From contig NC_134020.1 in assembly GCF_040712315.1 (NCBI RefSeq), positions 38,184,751-38,248,750 of the forward strand: a stretch of DNA of 64,000 bases, read 5' to 3'. Positions within the stretch are counted from its first letter, which is position 1, and every line of letters starts with the position of its first letter. Source of the DNA: Castanea sativa. Lineage: Eukaryota; Streptophyta; Magnoliopsida; Fagales; Fagaceae. The position numbers were made by a program, and so were the translations under genes. The notes below the pieces were generated by a model, which was given only the letters and a program-made list of their open reading frames with translations, was not told where the DNA came from and did not search any database. Below are positions 20,485 to 33,079 of this stretch, piece by piece.

Positions 20485-23002
20485 TCAAAACCAATAATAC
20501 ATGTATTTAATACCCATTGCTTCCAAATGTTTCTCAAACACCTTTTGAGACAATGCCTTTGTGAGTGGATCTACAACATTATTGGCAGAGGCAATCTTTG
20601 TTATTGCTACATCATCTCTATGTATGATATCACGTATCAAGTGATATTTACGTGCAATATGTTTTATCCTTTGATGAACCCTTGGTTCTACTGCATTTGC
20701 AACAGCCCCACTATTGACACAATAGATAGTAATGGGTGACTCAATAGAAGGAACAACTTCAAGTTCTTGAGTGAACTTGCGAATCCACACAGCTTTCTTT
20801 GCAGCTTCACTTGCAACTATATACTCTGCTTCTGTAGTAGAGTCTGCAGTAGTATCTTGCTTGCAACTTCTCCAACTAATTGCTCCTTTGCCAAGAGTGA
20901 ACAAAAATCCAAAAATTGATTTTCTATCATCAATATCAAATTGAAAATTTGAATCTGTATACCCATGGACAGTCAGATCCTCACCCCCAAACACCAAGAA
21001 ATAATGTTTGGTCCTATTTAAATATTTGAGGATATGTTTCACTGCTATCCAATGCTCAGAACTTGGATTGGATTGATATCTACTCACAATGCTCACTGCA
21101 TAACAAATGTTTGGACTAGTGCAAAGCATTGTGTACATGAGACTTCCTACAGCCGAAGCATAAGGACAATTTCTCATTTTCTCTCTCTCTTCTTGTGTTT
21201 TGGGACACATTTGATTAGAAAGATGAACTCCATGTCTAAAAGGTGAAAACCATTTCTTGGAATCTTGCAGGCTAAACCTAGCCAATATCTTGTCAATATA
21301 ATTGACCCGTGAAAGTCCTAATAACCTTTTCTTTCGGTCTCTAAACAATTTGATTCCGAGTATATAGGACACTTCACCAAGATCTTTTGTTGCAAAGTGA
21401 CTAGATAAACATACTTTTATAGATGACATTGCTCCTACATCATTGCCAATGAGTAGTATGTCATCTACATAAAGAACTAAAAATCTAATAGTGCTCTGAC
21501 TAACCTTTGTGTAAACACAAGATTCATCCATATTTTGAGAGAAACCAAATTATTTGATTGCCTCATCAAAATGGATGTTCCAACTACGTGATGCTTGCTT
21601 TAGGCCGTATATAGATCTCATCAACTTGCACACTTTTGATTCTTGACCATGAGATATGAAACCTTCTGGCTGGTCCATAAAAATTTCTTCTTAAATGTGT
21701 CCATTCAAGAAAGCTGTTTTAACATCCATTTGTCGTATCTCATAATCATAATGTGCAGCAATTGACAATAGAATCCTTATGGACTTTAGCATGGCTACTG
21801 GCAAAAAGGTTTCCTCATAATCAATTCCAGCCTTTTGATTATACCCTTTTGCCACTAGCCTAGCTTTATAGGTCTCCACCTTACCACTAGGTTCTATCTT
21901 CCTTTTGTAAACCCATTTACAACCAATAGGCTTAATACCTTCTGGTTTTTCTACTAAGGTCCAGACCTGGTTGGTATACATTGAGTCCATCTCTGATTCC
22001 ATGGCCCTTTTTCCAATTCTCAACGTCGTTATTAGTCATTGCTTCTTGATAAGTAAAAGGATCATTATCATGCTCCTCTGAGTCCATTGGATGAATCTCA
22101 TTTAACAAAGTGAGTCTAACTGGAAGCCTGATAGTCCTTTTACTACAGCGAGTCTCTTGTAGTTTGCTTGGTTCAGTAGGCACTATTACTTACTCTTCAT
22201 TATTCTCATTTAACTCAGCCATTGGGTTATCAATTTGTTCATCACGAGAAACTTTTGCTCTACTTTCATTTAAGCTATAATCTTCCTCAAGAAAAATAGC
22301 ATTCCTGCTCACAAAAAATTTTTGCTTACTAGGATTGTAAAAATAGAAACCAGTAGACATTTTGGGATAGCCAATAAATAAACATCTGTCACTCCTTAGT
22401 CCTAGCTTACCCATGTTAGACTTTTTAACATGTGCTGGACAACCCCATAACTTTAAGTGCTTAAGACTTGGTTTCTTACCAGACCATGACTCATATGGGG
22501 TATTAGGAGCTAATTTCGTGGGGACTCTATCTAATAAATAAACAACAGTCTCCAAAGCATAACCCCAAAATGAAATTGGCAACTCTGACATGCACATCAT
22601 AGAACGAACCATATCTAATAAGGTTCTATTTCTTCTTTCAACTACACCATTACGTTGAGGTGTGGCAGGGGGAGTAAATTGAGAAATAATCCCATTTTCT
22701 TTTAGATATTCCTTAAATTGATCCAAGAGGTATTCTTCTCCGCTATCAGAGTGAAGAACTTTTATACATTTTCTAGCTTGTTTCTCAACCTCATTACGAA
22801 ATTCTTTGAACTTTTCAAAGGATTCCGATTTATTTTTCATTGGGTACAAATAAACATACCTAGAATAATCATCAATAAAAGTAATGAAGTAATAGAAACC
22901 ACCTCTTGCCATGTGATTCATTGGACCACAAACATCAATGTGTATTAATCCTAATACATCAGTGGCTCTAGCTCCCTTTCTTGTAAAGGGACTTTTGGTC
23001 AT
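20485..23002 (-). pseudogene. Copia pol: integrase, RT and RNase H, unit A, broken
   Basis: Integrase core 23,002-22,190 (HIDVCGP, HSDSGEEY and ...QRNGVVERRNRTL, giving the D-D-E set). The frame meets a TAA at the NENNEE border, where unit B has CAA. It then shifts at NWKKG (a lesion shared with unit B) into the reverse transcriptase ([27 protein letters not shown] then stop, YVDDILLIGND at about 21,455), and finishes with RNase H (TADSTTEAEY and IYCVNSGAV) at 20,485. At least three lesions, so no working polyprotein. Order and motifs are Ty1-copia. Confidence 0.85.
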
Positions 23003-23009
23003 TTTCCAC

Positions 23010-24084
23010 TATAAAGTTGTGATTTACAACTATGTTTTATGTTGGCTTTATTCCATGACAAAAAGTGTTGTATTTGCTTTATTTTGTTCCTTGTATTTTG
23101 TGGATTTTATTGTATTAGGTTTAGTATTAAGTTGGTGAAGAATAGAGCATAAAATAAAGAATCAGTGGATTTCGCGACTGTCTCGCTAGAAGCTAACCCA
23201 CGAAAGAGCCACGTGAGAAGCACATGTTGAAAGTTGAAGCGTCGTGCCAGCCTGGAGGATTTTGCGAGTGTCTCGCGAGTAAGGCCTTCCCGCAAGATAC
23301 CCGCGAAACTCTCTGCCTGGAGGATTTTTAAGTGTGACATTCTTACCCTTCACCCATACTATATATACCCTCATTACCCACAAAAGTGTAAGGAGGTCAT
23401 TCAGAGAGAAAAACCCTAGATAGGTTTTCAACAACACACACACCCATCTTTTAGAGAGAGAGCTACAAATCCTTAGTGAGAAATCATCCTACCCTCTTCT
23501 CCTTCCCTCTCCCATTGTCATACCTTGAGAGGAGATTTGTACCCAAACACAACCCACACATTTTCAGAGTGTAGAGAGTGTTTTGGAGATTGGGAAGCTT
23601 TGGGGATTTGCCAAAAGAAGCCGGTAAGGCTTGGCGGATGTTATCGAGCGTATTGCGAGATCCAGAAAGCTAGACAAGACACGGTTCCGAGAAGCCTTGT
23701 TGGAGTAGGAGCTTAGAGGGCTTAGGTACATTGGGTAGATTAGGCTTGGAGGGTCTCTTACTATTCGTGTTTCCCAACTTATTGTCTAGTGGATCGATTA
23801 CCGCTTGGAGGGCTACGGAGAGGTTTTTCGTCGAGTTCTTCAATTTCCTCTTCAATAACACATCGGAGTGTTATCTTGTGTTTGCATCTCTCTTCCCTAC
23901 TCTTTTAGCTTTCTTTTTACTGCTGTGCTTTAATGAATATGACTTAGAGTAGTTGCTTTGTTTGTTCGCTTGCATTTACTCTATTTCGCGTTTAGTTTAA
24001 GTTAGAGTAAAAGCAATTTAGCCATAATTTATTAATTTGGGGTCTAAATAGCTCTTGTGTTTTTAACACAAGTTCGAGCTTTTA
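23010..24084 (+). mobile_element. Isolated LTR within the copia element, unit A
   Basis: About 1.07 kb, the same LTR family as 11,464-12,533. It has the palindromic start region AGTTGTGATTTACAACT, a CG-rich hairpin (about 23,265-23,310), TATA at about 23,360 and a terminus matching TTTCA in unit B. No matching 5-bp duplication is seen (TTCCAC on the left, GATAC on the right). This fits an insertion followed by a deletion that also removed copia gag and protease. Confidence 0.7.
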
Positions 24085-24591
24085 GATACTATTCATCACG
24101 ATTTCATCTCATGTTTCTAATTTTATTTAACTTATCCATGACTCCCGATTTACTTTTGGCCTCCAAATCAAACATGTTTTACACTATTTAGTGGTCATGT
24201 TTATTTCGATAAGTGCAAACCATTATCTGAGTGTGATATATGTACTAGTAAGATTATGTTTCTATTTTAGCCACACTCCCACCAGTCATACACACACCTA
24301 TCTTCCCAAGAAGTAAACAAGAGGAACTACTAAACCAAAATCAAGTCTATCCTTTTGGCTTCGACAAAATTTTAATTTAATAGAACCTTTATTCACCGAC
24401 AATGGAGGGCCATAGGAATTATTCTGTAAAATAATCCTATTTAGCACTTAATATATATTACCATTGGGACTATTTAAATATTATTCTTTATGTATCTGAT
24501 ACAACTCCCACTAATTGAGATTCAACACCTCTATTCGATAATACTCAAGATTTTATCAACATAAAAAGGGGAGTCAATGAACTAAAACATA

Positions 24592-25239
24592 TCAAAAGAA
24601 ATGAGAGAGGTTTTTCGACTTACATGGGTTCTCTCTATTTTGCTATCATTGTACTGTCAACTATGTGTTTTTTGTTTTCGCTAAGGTGCTGCAAGGAAGA
24701 ATACTATCTCAGTGCTCTATTGTTAACCGTTTGATATTTGTTTGATTTTATTTTTGGATTTGCTTAAAGAATATGCTGGAAGTGGATTTTAGTTGGATTT
24801 TTCTGGGTTCATGTTCTTCCTAGATCTGAATTTCTTTTTTTTCTTTTTTTTGTTTCTTTAAAACCGAAAAATTAAATTTTTTCCGAATGATGTGGCATGT
24901 AATATTTTTTTTTTGTTGTCGCTAAGTTTAAAGTGTGCCAACAATGCACACTGTTTTCCACATAGGCAATTTTCGTCAATGAGTTAACGGTAGGGACCAA
25001 AATGATTGTTACGAAAATATAAGGACTAAATTGACTGTGACCCTAAAATGTAAGGACCAAAATGGTTTTTTTGCCTAATAATAATAATAATAATAGTAGA
25101 AGGCCTTATTTTATTATGGGTAAGGCTTAGGTCCAGTGCATGTTGTGCACTAGACCCATTAAGATGGTGACATGTATTTAAAAGTGGACACGTGTTATAA
25201 GTTCGCAGCATAGTAGTGGGGTGGAAGAGCCGCACTTAT
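24592..25239. other. Start of the unit-A-only region; no gene seen
   Basis: Unrelated to unit B. Includes one TIR-like stretch with GGACCAAAATG-type phrases (about 24,980-25,065) and an AAT microsatellite (25,079-25,096). Confidence 0.45.
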
Positions 25240-25535
25240 CTCTGCTTGATGTGCATCCTTCCTTTGCAGAGGCCATGCCTTTGCCCTACAACACTTAACC
25301 ATGCAGTGCGGGCGCCACCCAGACACATGATGTTGGAGGGTCAAGTCACGCATATGAACATGTCCAAGCCTCTATGGATGGAGGAATTGATATTGACCCC
25401 AGTCAAGATGTGTACGAAGAGTTCATTGATAATGATAGACTGGTGGACAATCTGGAGGTCTTAGATGAGCTACAAGTCGAACAGAACGAGGAGGCTTGCC
25501 CTAACGTTGCACTCGACTTCTGTACTAGCGAGTAA
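25240..25535 (+). pseudogene. Acidic transposon-like protein fragment
   Basis: One frame reads HLSLLDVHPSFAEAMPLP, a TAA, then GGSSHAYEHVQASMDGGIDI and DPSQDVYEEF, ending in TAA at about 25,535. The stretch is acidic and resembles linker sequence in plant Mutator-like proteins, but no catalytic motif is present, so assignment is tentative. A paired AACTCGAT/ATCGAGTT motif follows at 25,543-25,575. Confidence 0.3.
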
Positions 25536-25787
25536 CGCTGCACATAACTCGATTCGTGGACTATCGAGTTATGTGCAAGCCCAAAAGACACAACATGGAT
25601 TCCTTTTAGTTACGCTACACACAACATGGATTCGTTTAAGTTACACTATACAGAACTCGATTCAGGAATAATCAAATTATATGGAAGACAAAGGACCATT
25701 TTGGACACTTTATTCAATGCTCAACCTAAAAATCATCAACAATTCAACTTCTCAGCAAAAAACATCTCAACTTTTTGAACTAGAACT

Positions 25788-28084
25788 ATGAGTTTTGAAT
25801 GGCGGAGCAACAATGAGGATGGTCCTACTGATCTTACCACAGAGGCCCCCCACTTTTTCAAGATTATTATGCCTTAAACTCTTCAAGAACGAAAGCTTGT
25901 AAGTATACCTAATTTCATGATATTTTTCACTTTGAAAATCATATGCTTATTAACGTCGTCCACTTGGTCTTATTTATTTGTGATTCTTGAAAAACTTTAC
26001 ATTTGTTGATGACTAAGTTCAAGAAAATCTGTGAACTTGGTTCCATGTTACATGTAGTCATAAAAACTTTCATTTTGTAATGCGTAGGTTACTGCTTTAA
26101 CTTTTGTTCTTCTCTTTTTTTGTGGGGGTGGGGGGCTGTAAGCAAATAGGAGGACTTAATTGTATGTGACATGTAGTCATGTAAATCTGCCCTTTTGTAA
26201 TGCGCATAGGTTATGGCTGTAGCCATGGATTTTTCAAGTTCTTGATAAAGTGGAACAAAATACCCCTTCAGTTTTTATTTTATTTTCTTAATTACATCTT
26301 TTTGGAATTGTCTATATGGTTTGTGTCTGCTTTTTATTTTTTTCATCCAACAAGTATCTTCCTTGAACAATTATTAAAGTATTATTATAAAAGAAAGACT
26401 AAATCCATTTTTCCTGTAATGGTACTAACTGCACAACGAGAATAGAGCTTGATTGATTGCATGTGTTTATTTACAAAGCCTACATTTATGTTATGGAGAT
26501 TCTTTTTACAGCGGATTCCAAAAAAGTTTATAAGCAAATACAGAGTTCATCTATCAGATACGACCTTTCTTACAATTCCAAATGGTACAAATTGGAAATT
26601 CAAGTTGACAAAATGTGATGGGGAGGTTTGGTTTCAAAATGGTTGGTGTGAATTTGCAAGTTGTCATACTCTAACCCTGGGGCACTTGCTAGTTTTTAGA
26701 TATGAAGGAAATTCATAGTTTTATGTACTCATATTTGATGCCACTACAAAAAAAATAGACTATCCTTTAGATGACCAACTCCAAGTTCGTAGGATGGAAA
26801 AGACAATGAGAGTGATGATAACTCTCTTCAAATCATGGATGGCTTTATGCCAAGCCAGAAAACAAGTGAGAAACCACCATTACCATGCCCTCTTATGACA
26901 AAACCAATCCAGGAAGTTCTCATTTGCAAGTAGGGGATACACATTTCAGACCTGAACTCACTAAATTTAAAGGGTCAATGTTAGAGAAATAAAAAATGAA
27001 TGCAAGGGTATCTTTTATTAGGCGAGAATGTAAAGGTTTGAATCTTACACTTTTGTAAGTAATTGGTTGATTTGTAAGCCTGTTTACTATTAATTTCATG
27101 TGCATGACTTCATATTTTCATGTCATTTTAGGATTGTCTCATGGGGTTGGAGGAAATCGAGTAGGATGCAAAAGTAGCCCATTAGTTAAACTCGAATCTG
27201 ATTGCAATCTGGATGATGTGTCTTCCTCACATGACCAATGTCCTAAGAAAGATGGTGGTGTAGGCATATCTACTAATCAGAGAAGGCTAAAAGGCAAGGC
27301 TCTTGTGAAGAACCAAGAATATAAGGCTCTTGAGAGTAAGCAAGAATTGATGACTACTAATGGAAAAGCTGAAAATCTTGGAGAGCCAATGCTTTTAAAT
27401 CAGAAAATGCCCTTTTCATGGTTATCATTCATCCATCATACCTTAATGGCAAGGATCATGGGGTAACCTTTCAACTGAACATGTTGTTGGGTTTTAGAAA
27501 TGCAACTCCCATTAACTTTGATTTTTCATAGATCAATTAGAAAGCATGTAGCAGAGAGTTGTTGCTAGACATAACTTGGTAATGATTTGCTTCTTTGTGT
27601 TTTTAGGGGAATTGAAGTTCCATTTATATTTAACAGTATCATCTGGATATCAAATAGTATCATCTTAGGTGGTAGAAGGAAATCACATAAGAATGTAAAG
27701 TCATCTTAGGTGGATATCAAATAATAGTATTGCCTCAAAACTTCTTTTCATTCAACTGGGTTCAACTATTTTTGAAATATCTCTTATTATTTTTTGTACA
27801 GAGCTTATCCCATGGCATTATCAACTACTTACCAAGAAAAGCATGTACCAAGGACTACACCAAAGGAAGTATACTCACTGTGAAGCTCCAGGTTGTGGAC
27901 CGATTATGGCCTATGAAGTTATACGTTTATGAAGGAATGTATCGGAGTTCATCATGTGTCGTTTCTGGTGGTTGGTCTGCATTTGTGACGGAAAATACTG
28001 CGAGTAGGAGATGTTTGCGTATTTGAGCTGATTATGAGGGACGATGCTGTGTTAAAAGTCCACATTTTCAGATGCCTCGATTAA
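25788..28084 (+). pseudogene. VRN1/REM-like B3 transcription factor pseudogene
   Basis: Plant B3 proteins of the VRN1 type bind DNA through two B3 domains. The first exon (25,788-25,902) reads MSFEWRSNNEDGPTD and then HFFKIIMP, a TAA, then TLQERKL before a GTAAGT donor. The exon behind TTTTTACAG (26,512) holds B3 domain 1 (IPKKFISKYRVHLSDTTFL, LTKCDGEVWFQNGWCEFAS, LLVFRYEGNS), then TAG, yet continues in frame with FYVLIFDATTKKIDYP. A linker exon (about 27,130-27,460) leads into FKSENALFMVIIHPSYLNGK. The last exon (about 27,800-28,084) ends B3 domain 2 as GGWSAFVTEN, a frameshift, then VGDVCVFELI. Two stops and one frameshift make it non-functional. Confidence 0.75.
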
Positions 28085-28358
28085 GTGGTTACTAACTTTG
28101 CATTGTAAATAATGAATTAGTACTTATCATCTTGGGAGCTTATTATTTTGCAACTACTCTGTTCAGACCTTTTTATCCCTTTTTGATTTTGGATTGGATT
28201 GAATCAAGGTTGATGTTTTGTTATATCTGCAGACCTGGCCTGTCAGGGACTTCTATCAATAGGATTTGTATATTTGGTCCAACAATCTTGATCCTTACTA
28301 AATCAATAATATTTGTCCCTAAGTGGTACGCAAAGCATCTGAAGAGTGATGTGGTAGT

Positions 28359-29095
28359 CAGGGGGCGAAGGCATGTATAAGGGTGGGGGGGCCATGGCCC
28401 CCCAAAAATTTTAAAATTTTAAAAATATATATATACATATATATATATAATTATTTTTATGTTTTCAAAATTTAGTCTACAAAAATCAGAGTTGGCCCTC
28501 CCAAATTTTTGAATTAGTCCAATAATTCTCTTAAAAAAATAATTGGTCTAATAGTTATAGAGATATAACTTTATTTTTCGCAGTTTTATTTTTTATTGTA
28601 AAATGTGCTTTTATATCTGTTAAATATTTGATAAAATTTGGTATCAAACATGTTTGAATCTATCTTTTTCAACCCGTTATGTGACGATTAGTTGCCATAT
28701 AATGGGTTAAAGTTTAGTTGTTTGATAAATATGTTTGGAGCCTATCTTATTCCTCCAAGTTTTAGATCATTCATGTTTTTGAAAGTTTCATTAGTTCAAT
28801 TGAAAGATTTTTTACTTACGTTAGCAATAAATTTGGTAATTTTAAAATGAAACTTTTTAAGAATTTGACTACGAAAATGGAAAAAATAAATTTTATTTTA
28901 TGAAAGATCGCCGTCAAAAATATTTTTGATTGAAAATACTAAACTCTTTTTTTTTTTTGGTGTGTGGGTATATATAACTTATCAATTAAAAAAGTTTGTG
29001 TATATATATGTCAGTGTGTGCAGAAGTTGTCTTGATAAATATATTAGCATCACAATTTGGCCCCCCCAAACAAAAATTTCTGGCTCTGCCCCTGA
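28359..29095. mobile_element. hAT-like non-autonomous element
   Basis: 737 bp, bounded by the 8-bp duplication GTGGTAGT (28,351-28,358 and 29,096-29,103). Ends CAGGGGGCGAAGG and, read inverted, TCAGGGGCAGAGCC. Just inside them is a near-palindromic GGGGGGGCCATGGCCCCCC block and a matching GGCCCCCCC. No transposase frame. Eight-base duplications and CAGGGG ends fit hAT. It lies just downstream of the B3 pseudogene. Confidence 0.7.
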
Positions 29096-29103
29096 GTGGT
29101 AGT

Positions 29104-30413
29104 TCCTCAGGAGCGATGTCACAGTTCCCCGAGAGTGATGTTACAATTTCTCCACTCGGTTTCGTTGTGGAATTCCAAGATGATACTAACTGATAGTGTA
29201 GTACCATTGTGATAGTGAGCTAGGCGTGGACATGAGTTATGTGCACATAACTCAATTCAGTAATAATCGAGTTATGTGGGGGACCCTTCTGGAGACTTGG
29301 ATTCCTCTTCGGCTGCATCTGGATCAGTCCAAATATCTGGGCTAGATCTGGGACCGTACTACACATAACTCAATTTTCTTATTATCGAGTATATTAATAA
29401 CTCAATTAATAAGAAATCGAGATATGTGATTACCCACCATTATAAACTCTCCCCCAGGTCTGCAGAATATGCAGCAGTCCAAAATTACATCTTCAATTGC
29501 TCTCGCTGCATCCGGCTAGAATCGACAATTTTCGGCGCAAATTCTTCGAAGATTTTACATAGTAAGACTCTTTTAACCATTATTGTCTTTAAAATTACAC
29601 ATTGGTGGTGCGTTATTCTCCAATTTATGATTGATGTTTCAAACTTCATTGTCTATGTAGATTGTAATGAAATTGGGTGTTTGGCTAGTCAAATTCTTTG
29701 TTGTTAGTAAGGTTACTTGCTTATCTCGTAGGTTGTCTTCGACTAGTCTCCTTCCACAAAATGAACTTGCCAATGGCTCCATATGTGTGTGGTAGTCCTT
29801 ATGCTGTTTGTATGTTTGAACTGTACATTGTGCAATTTAAAATTTTAGGCTTTACAAGTTGGTGAAACTTACTACATGTAGCTAGGAATTTCAAAAATGT
29901 GTAAGGTCCTACATCCACTTGTATGTTTCCTATATAATATTATTGCTGTTAGAATGCTTGCTATCGGTGTGTGACATTAATGAGCATTTTGACAAAATTC
30001 AATAGGTTAACAAATTGCATGTTGGCCCTTTGAGTTCAACTAAAGTTTATATACTCTAGGTCTTTATGTACAAATTATTGACTCGGACCAATATGCATTA
30101 CAATTATTTCACCAACTAAACAACCTGTGAATAAGAAATCTGTTTTTTCATTGTATTGTTGTAAACTACTCTAGACAATACATTGTATGGATGATTTTCT
30201 ACACATGGTAGTGCGTTATTCTCCAATTTTTGTTCTGTGGTTCAAACTTCATTGTCTATGTAGATTGTGATGAAATGATCTATTTGGCTATGAAAATATC
30301 AATGGGTTAGGTAGTATGAATGTTGTGTTTATATCTTCGTAATGCAGTTTTTGGTTCTGTTTTTTTTTTTTTTTTTGTGAGCTGATCGTGTTTCCATTGA
30401 CCATTAGTTAGTT
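29104..30413. other. No gene; three inverted AACTCGATT-type motifs
   Basis: Motif pairs at 29,246-29,276, 29,364-29,391 and 29,398-29,428. A partial repeat (GTTATTCTCCAATTT near 29,611 and 30,218, followed by TTTCAAACTTCATTGTCTATG) shows internal duplication. No supported coding frame. Confidence 0.5.
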
Positions 30414-31547
30414 ATGGCTCCAAAGAGGGCTAAGAGGGGAAAATCCAAAGCTACATCCGAACCTGAAGTGGTGTTTGATCAATTAAGGTTCCACACGCCT
30501 GAAAATGAGCAAACCTTTGAAACCTTGATTAAGCGTAGGTGTATTTGGGGAGAAAGGCAAATCAATCTACATGAACTGCATCCTTCTGTCTGTGAGAATC
30601 TATAGTCTAGGCATTGGTTTTCCATGTGTACAAACATACAACCCCCTCCAGCTGACTTGATTAGAGAATTCTATTCGAATCTCTCAGTGCATGAGGATCT
30701 CGATGGTCACAAAGTGGCATCGCGCATACGTGGTGTACCATTTACAATAACTAGGGAGCGCGTATCTAAAGCTCTTGATGTACCTATAATTTGTACACTT
30801 ACTTATCCATACTCTAGGTCTTCTCATATTGATAATGTTATGGATGTTCTTTGTGGACGATCAATCACTCGGGGTTCTAACCGAAGTATTAGCTCAAGTG
30901 AGTTGACGGAGCTTAATTATATCTTCTTTAGGATAGCTTGTCACAACATTTTCCCTATCTCTCATATCCATACAATCCCTGTAGACAGGTGTTTCTTTCT
31001 TTACACCCTCGTCACTAATAGTTCCATTTGTTTTCCTTCCGTTTTCATTGAAACCATTGTGGAGGTGCATAGGACCAAGTATAAGTGGCATGGTTTGTTT
31101 TTTCTAGTTCTCATCCATAGGGTCCTCAAATATTTAGGATTAAAGAACTTTCCTTCCCAAGAGTTGGTTCACATCTAAGGCCCCATAGGAGCCAAATTTC
31201 TGAAATAGCGAAGTGCCCAAAAGAAGTTTGTCGACCCCAATGTTAGTTCATCCAAGAGACCATGAGTACGGTGTAGTATTGAAGATGTTCCAAGTAAGGA
31301 CATGCATTGGGATCCCACAGTTATTTTTGCCGAGGATGGTGATGATGAGGTTGATGTTGGCACTGCTACTGCTGCGCATACAAGCCCTCCTCTTCCCTCT
31401 CTTCGTGCTATGATGAAGACCATTATGACAACTCAGGCAGCCCATGGGCAGCTTCTACATGGTCTTCTTGCCAAGGTTGCAGCTCTGCGAGCAGACTTAG
31501 CTGACTATAGACATCCTGTTCCACCTTCTCCACCATCTGACTCTTGA
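30414..31547 (+). pseudogene. Putative plant transposon protein, four in-frame stops
   Basis: A single frame of 378 codons runs from MAPKRAKRGKSKATSEPEVV to the terminal stop after HPVPPSPPSDS. It has only nonsense interruptions: TAG near 30,603, TAA at 31,176, TAG near 31,203 and TGA near 31,260. There is no frameshift. The order is a basic N-terminus; a central globular part (IRGVPFTITRERVSKALDVP, ...RCFFLYTLVTNSSI); an acidic stretch (FAEDGDDEVDVG); and a helical Ala/Leu-rich end (LLAKVAALRADLADYR). This matches the layout of the 'putative plant transposon protein' family common in tree genomes. The family's function is unknown. Confidence 0.6.
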
Positions 31548-33079
31548 TGATTGCCATTGGCCATTGTACCCAAGGGGAAGATGAATTTTGTGTAGTTGTC
31601 GTATCATATTTCAAGAATTGTATGACAGTTCTATAAAGTGGCTTGTAGCCAGTTGTATATTTTGTTATTTTAGTGACAATTTTAAGAACATGGTATTTGT
31701 GGAAAGTAATTTGATATATTAATATGGTGGTTAGTGAGAGTTACAATTGCATTGTTACCTGAAAATATTTTGCAAGTTTTGTCTCTACTTAAACATAGGG
31801 GTGTGGGGGCATTTTTGAACTAAAATATGAGGAATCCAAACAGGGGAAGCCCCTTACATAATAGTATAGATACAGTGAGCTAAAGATAATAAACACCGTG
31901 ATAATAAACACCGTGAAGTTTAATGTTTTATGAAGGACCAAACACAATTAAACAGATATAACAGTGAGAGAGCAAGGTGGTGCTTTTAACCTATAAATGT
32001 TTATGGGACGCGATTGCACACCGTGATGTTTCAGGGTTCAAGATGGTTTTACCATGCGCAATCTCTTCTAATTAACAGTCACGGCTTAGGGGAAGAGCGT
32101 TTTGACTGGCATCCTTGAACATGACCAACGATAATAAACACCCTAATGTTTAATATTTTGTGAAGGACCAAGCACAATTAAACAGATATAATAGTGAGCT
32201 CAAGCCACCAACATCAAAGGTATAACAGATTTCAAAGTCAGTACCAGTTGGGCTTCACTTCAATCTAGCAAGTCTTTCATTTAACTGCCATAATCGAACG
32301 TATATGACCACGATGTTTGATCAAATAGTCAAGTAAATATGTATTCCAAATCTGCAGTGTCACATTAATTGCCTACAATTACAAGAGATATTTCAGTGTT
32401 TCAAGCTATAGGGCTGTGTAATTTGTAAGAGTGATGGTTCTGAGAGCAAAGTGATGCTTTTAACCTCTAAATTTTTAATGACCAAAGATAATAAACATCG
32501 TGATGTTTAAACACCTTCAAAATGACCAAAGATAATAAACACTGTGATCTTCAAGATCTGTTTTGTGATAGACCAAACACAAGTGATTCTTAATATAGAG
32601 AAATTTCAGCATGAAAGATGAAACACAATTAATACAGGGAAGTTTCAAGATGACCAAGTTCGAACTCTAAAGGCACATCACCAGCCCACTGCTGTAGCAC
32701 CAACTGTAGTCATATCAAACTCCTTCAAACACATCACATGCGCCAACAGATGCAGTTGTTTAGCCAAGTCATGTTCGCAATTCTGCACATGTTGCTCAAC
32801 AGCTCGGCACTATTTCACACCCACACTCACGTGAATACACGATTGTGAAATTGGATGCACAGATGTCCCATTTACATCTAATGTTACAACTACTGCCCAC
32901 CTTTGATGTGACATTGGGAACATTTAAAATCCTGTTCATATAGTGTTTTTCCAACCTGTATTGACAGGGCAGGGTATCATAACTGAAATTGTAATACTTG
33001 AACCATGAAATGAGGTTATAAATGCACCACAATAATGATCTTCTTTCTACCCCCACTAACTGCGTAGATTGATTAAGCT
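31548..33079. repeat. Degenerate repeats with GATAATAAACACCGTGAT; no gene
   Basis: The phrase GATAATAAACACCGTGA occurs with variants at about 31,885, 31,902, 32,129, 32,489 and 32,530, accompanied by AGGACCAAACACAATTAAAC-like stretches. These are old diverged repeats of about 240 bp. The end of the interval (from 32,763) contains a copy of the TGTTCGCA unit seen near 34.6 kb, and a GTTATAAATGC TATA-like site at about 33,014. Confidence 0.5.

Larger units (their letters stand above)
17800..24591 (-). mobile_element. Ty1-copia element, minus strand, gag-less, unit A
   Basis: The 3' LTR starts TGTTAGAATTATGTGCCC at 20,469 going down, preceded by the purine tract AAGTGGGAGAA. It is split by the solo LTR and appears to end near 17,800. 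Pol (integrase-RT-RNase H) is at 20,485-23,002. A foreign LTR (23,010-24,084) replaces gag, protease and the integrase N-terminus. Beyond it lies about 500 bp of 5' leader (24,085-24,591), after which homology with unit B stops. The rest of the leader, the PBS and the 5' LTR are missing here but present in unit B. Confidence 0.75.

Noticed and set aside
26738..26752. CACTACAAAAAAAA as a CACTA transposon end
   Set aside because: It falls inside the B3 coding sequence (DATTKK), so the match is coincidental.
31213..31413. Separate protein in an alternative frame over the transposon-like gene
   Set aside because: Shadow of the stop-interrupted main frame 30,414-31,547.
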